From Gonapodya sp. JEL0774 (Eukaryota; Monoblepharomycota; Monoblepharidomycetes; Monoblepharidales; Gonapodyaceae): DNA of 64,000 nucleotides. Location of the stretch: positions 1-64,000 of the forward strand of contig JADIIX010000121.1 in assembly GCA_027604505.1 (NCBI GenBank), read 5' to 3'. Positions 63,443-64,000 of the stretch are shown piece by piece (the first letter of the stretch is position 1; every line of letters starts with the position of its first letter). Below the pieces are notes generated by a model. It saw only the letters and a program-made list of their open reading frames with translations. It made no database searches and was not told the origin of the DNA. The position numbers were made by a program, and so were the translations under genes.

Positions 63443-63964
63443 CGGGAACTCGCTGAGAATCTGAACCCATTGCGAAGAAGATGTCGTGCCACGTCATTCT
63501 CATTCTCATCGACCACTGGTACTACAGTGACACTGAAATCCTATAAATCATATCTACGCCCATGTACTTTTAGTTTCACGTTACACATTTACGGCATTCA
63601 GACATCCCCACGTCCGCTCGTGTTTGATTACTAAACCACTTCCATCTCGCGTTCTCGAGTACGTTGATACTGCCCACCATATGTTCTTGATTTGGAAGGC
63701 AGGCGATGACATTGAGGAGCCTTGTTGATTCTGCAAAGGATTTTTCGAGTTTTATGGCTCTTTCATCATTACGAATCCCCTCATATCTCTGCTCCTTCCG
63801 AGACCGAGCAAGAGATGATACACCAAGTTTCTAGATCCCTCTTATGGGTGGTCTGTGGAGAACTGTAAAAGAGATTTCGTTGTTGAAAAGTCGGCTTCGG
63901 GAGTACCAGTGCCGTACATATGCCGCCGCCGCACCAGAAAGAACGGAGCGATTCAAAATAAACG
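63443..63964. other. Divergent intergenic region
   Basis: Between the PPR gene (-) and the gene starting at 63965 (+). A 72-residue minus-strand frame at 63781-63999 overlaps the new start and is probably a shadow. Nothing else seen. Confidence 0.45.
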
Positions 63965-64000
63965 ATGGGCGGCTGCTTCAGCAAATTCGAGCCTACCACC
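63965..64000 (+). CDS. 5' end of a gene encoding an N-myristoylation-type protein (partial)
   Basis: The last 36 bases encode MGGCFSKFEPTT and run off the window. Gly2 with Ser6 and Lys7 fits the N-myristoyltransferase consensus, and Cys4 is a typical palmitoylation site, the dual lipid signal of many membrane-bound signalling proteins. The rest of the gene is outside the window, so the product cannot be named. The ATG context (aacgATGg) is reasonable. Confidence 0.45.
   Translation, partial: MGGCFSKFEPTT

Overview
The window is nuclear DNA from an intron-rich fungus. Inference: an early-diverging, chytrid-like lineage. The reasons are short GT-AG introns (mostly 50-100 nt) in nearly every gene, standard eukaryotic and fungal housekeeping genes (TFIIF alpha, APC7, DUS4, mS41, PKA, UDP-galactose epimerase, Pth2), an LRR-transmembrane-SH3 surface protein, and an M32 metallocarboxypeptidase, a family that is uncommon in higher fungi. 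No rRNA, tRNA, CRISPR array or virus-like gene was recognised. Splice sites were assigned by eye from GT/AG signals, reading-frame phase and conserved protein motifs; for most multi-exon models the summed exon length is an exact multiple of three.

Layout, left to right: membrane RING E3 ligase (783-3398, +); SLC43/FMP42-like MFS transporter (3638-5783, -); LisH-WD40 protein (6026-7593, +); TFIIF alpha (8025-11498, +); a gene-poor stretch with a nested fold-back repeat (11640-11770); helical-repeat/PPR-like protein (12311-14524, +); M32 carboxypeptidase (14800-17265, -); secreted orphan protein (17770-19943, -); multi-pass orphan membrane protein (20825-23444, +); tRNA-dihydrouridine synthase DUS4 (23855-25831, -); one or two small uncertain genes (26291-27054, +); PKA catalytic subunit (27376-29698, -); coiled-coil protein (30944-31545, +); mitoribosomal mS41 (31712-32627, +); LRR-TM-SH3 protein (33296-37220, +); large orphan with an F-box-like start (37419-40450, +); LEA-like 22-residue-repeat protein (40851-43177, -); APC7 (44094-47430, +); UDP-glucose 4-epimerase (47707-49315, +); large TPR protein (49635-54320, -); Pth2 (55336-56742, +); SAM-RBR ubiquitin ligase (56872-58894, -); a 1397-residue PPR protein (59090-63442, -); and the first codons of an N-myristoylation-type protein at the right edge (63965, +).

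The genes do not form one pathway. Three belong to the ubiquitin system (membrane RING E3, RBR E3, APC7). Several serve mitochondria or translation (mS41, two PPR-like proteins, Pth2, DUS4). PKA and the LRR-SH3 protein point to signalling at the cell surface. The most unusual content is structural: micro-exons of 15, 23 and 27 nt that carry conserved motifs, exon boundaries that follow protein repeats in the LEA-like and LRR genes, and the compact fold-back element between TFIIF alpha and the helical-repeat gene.
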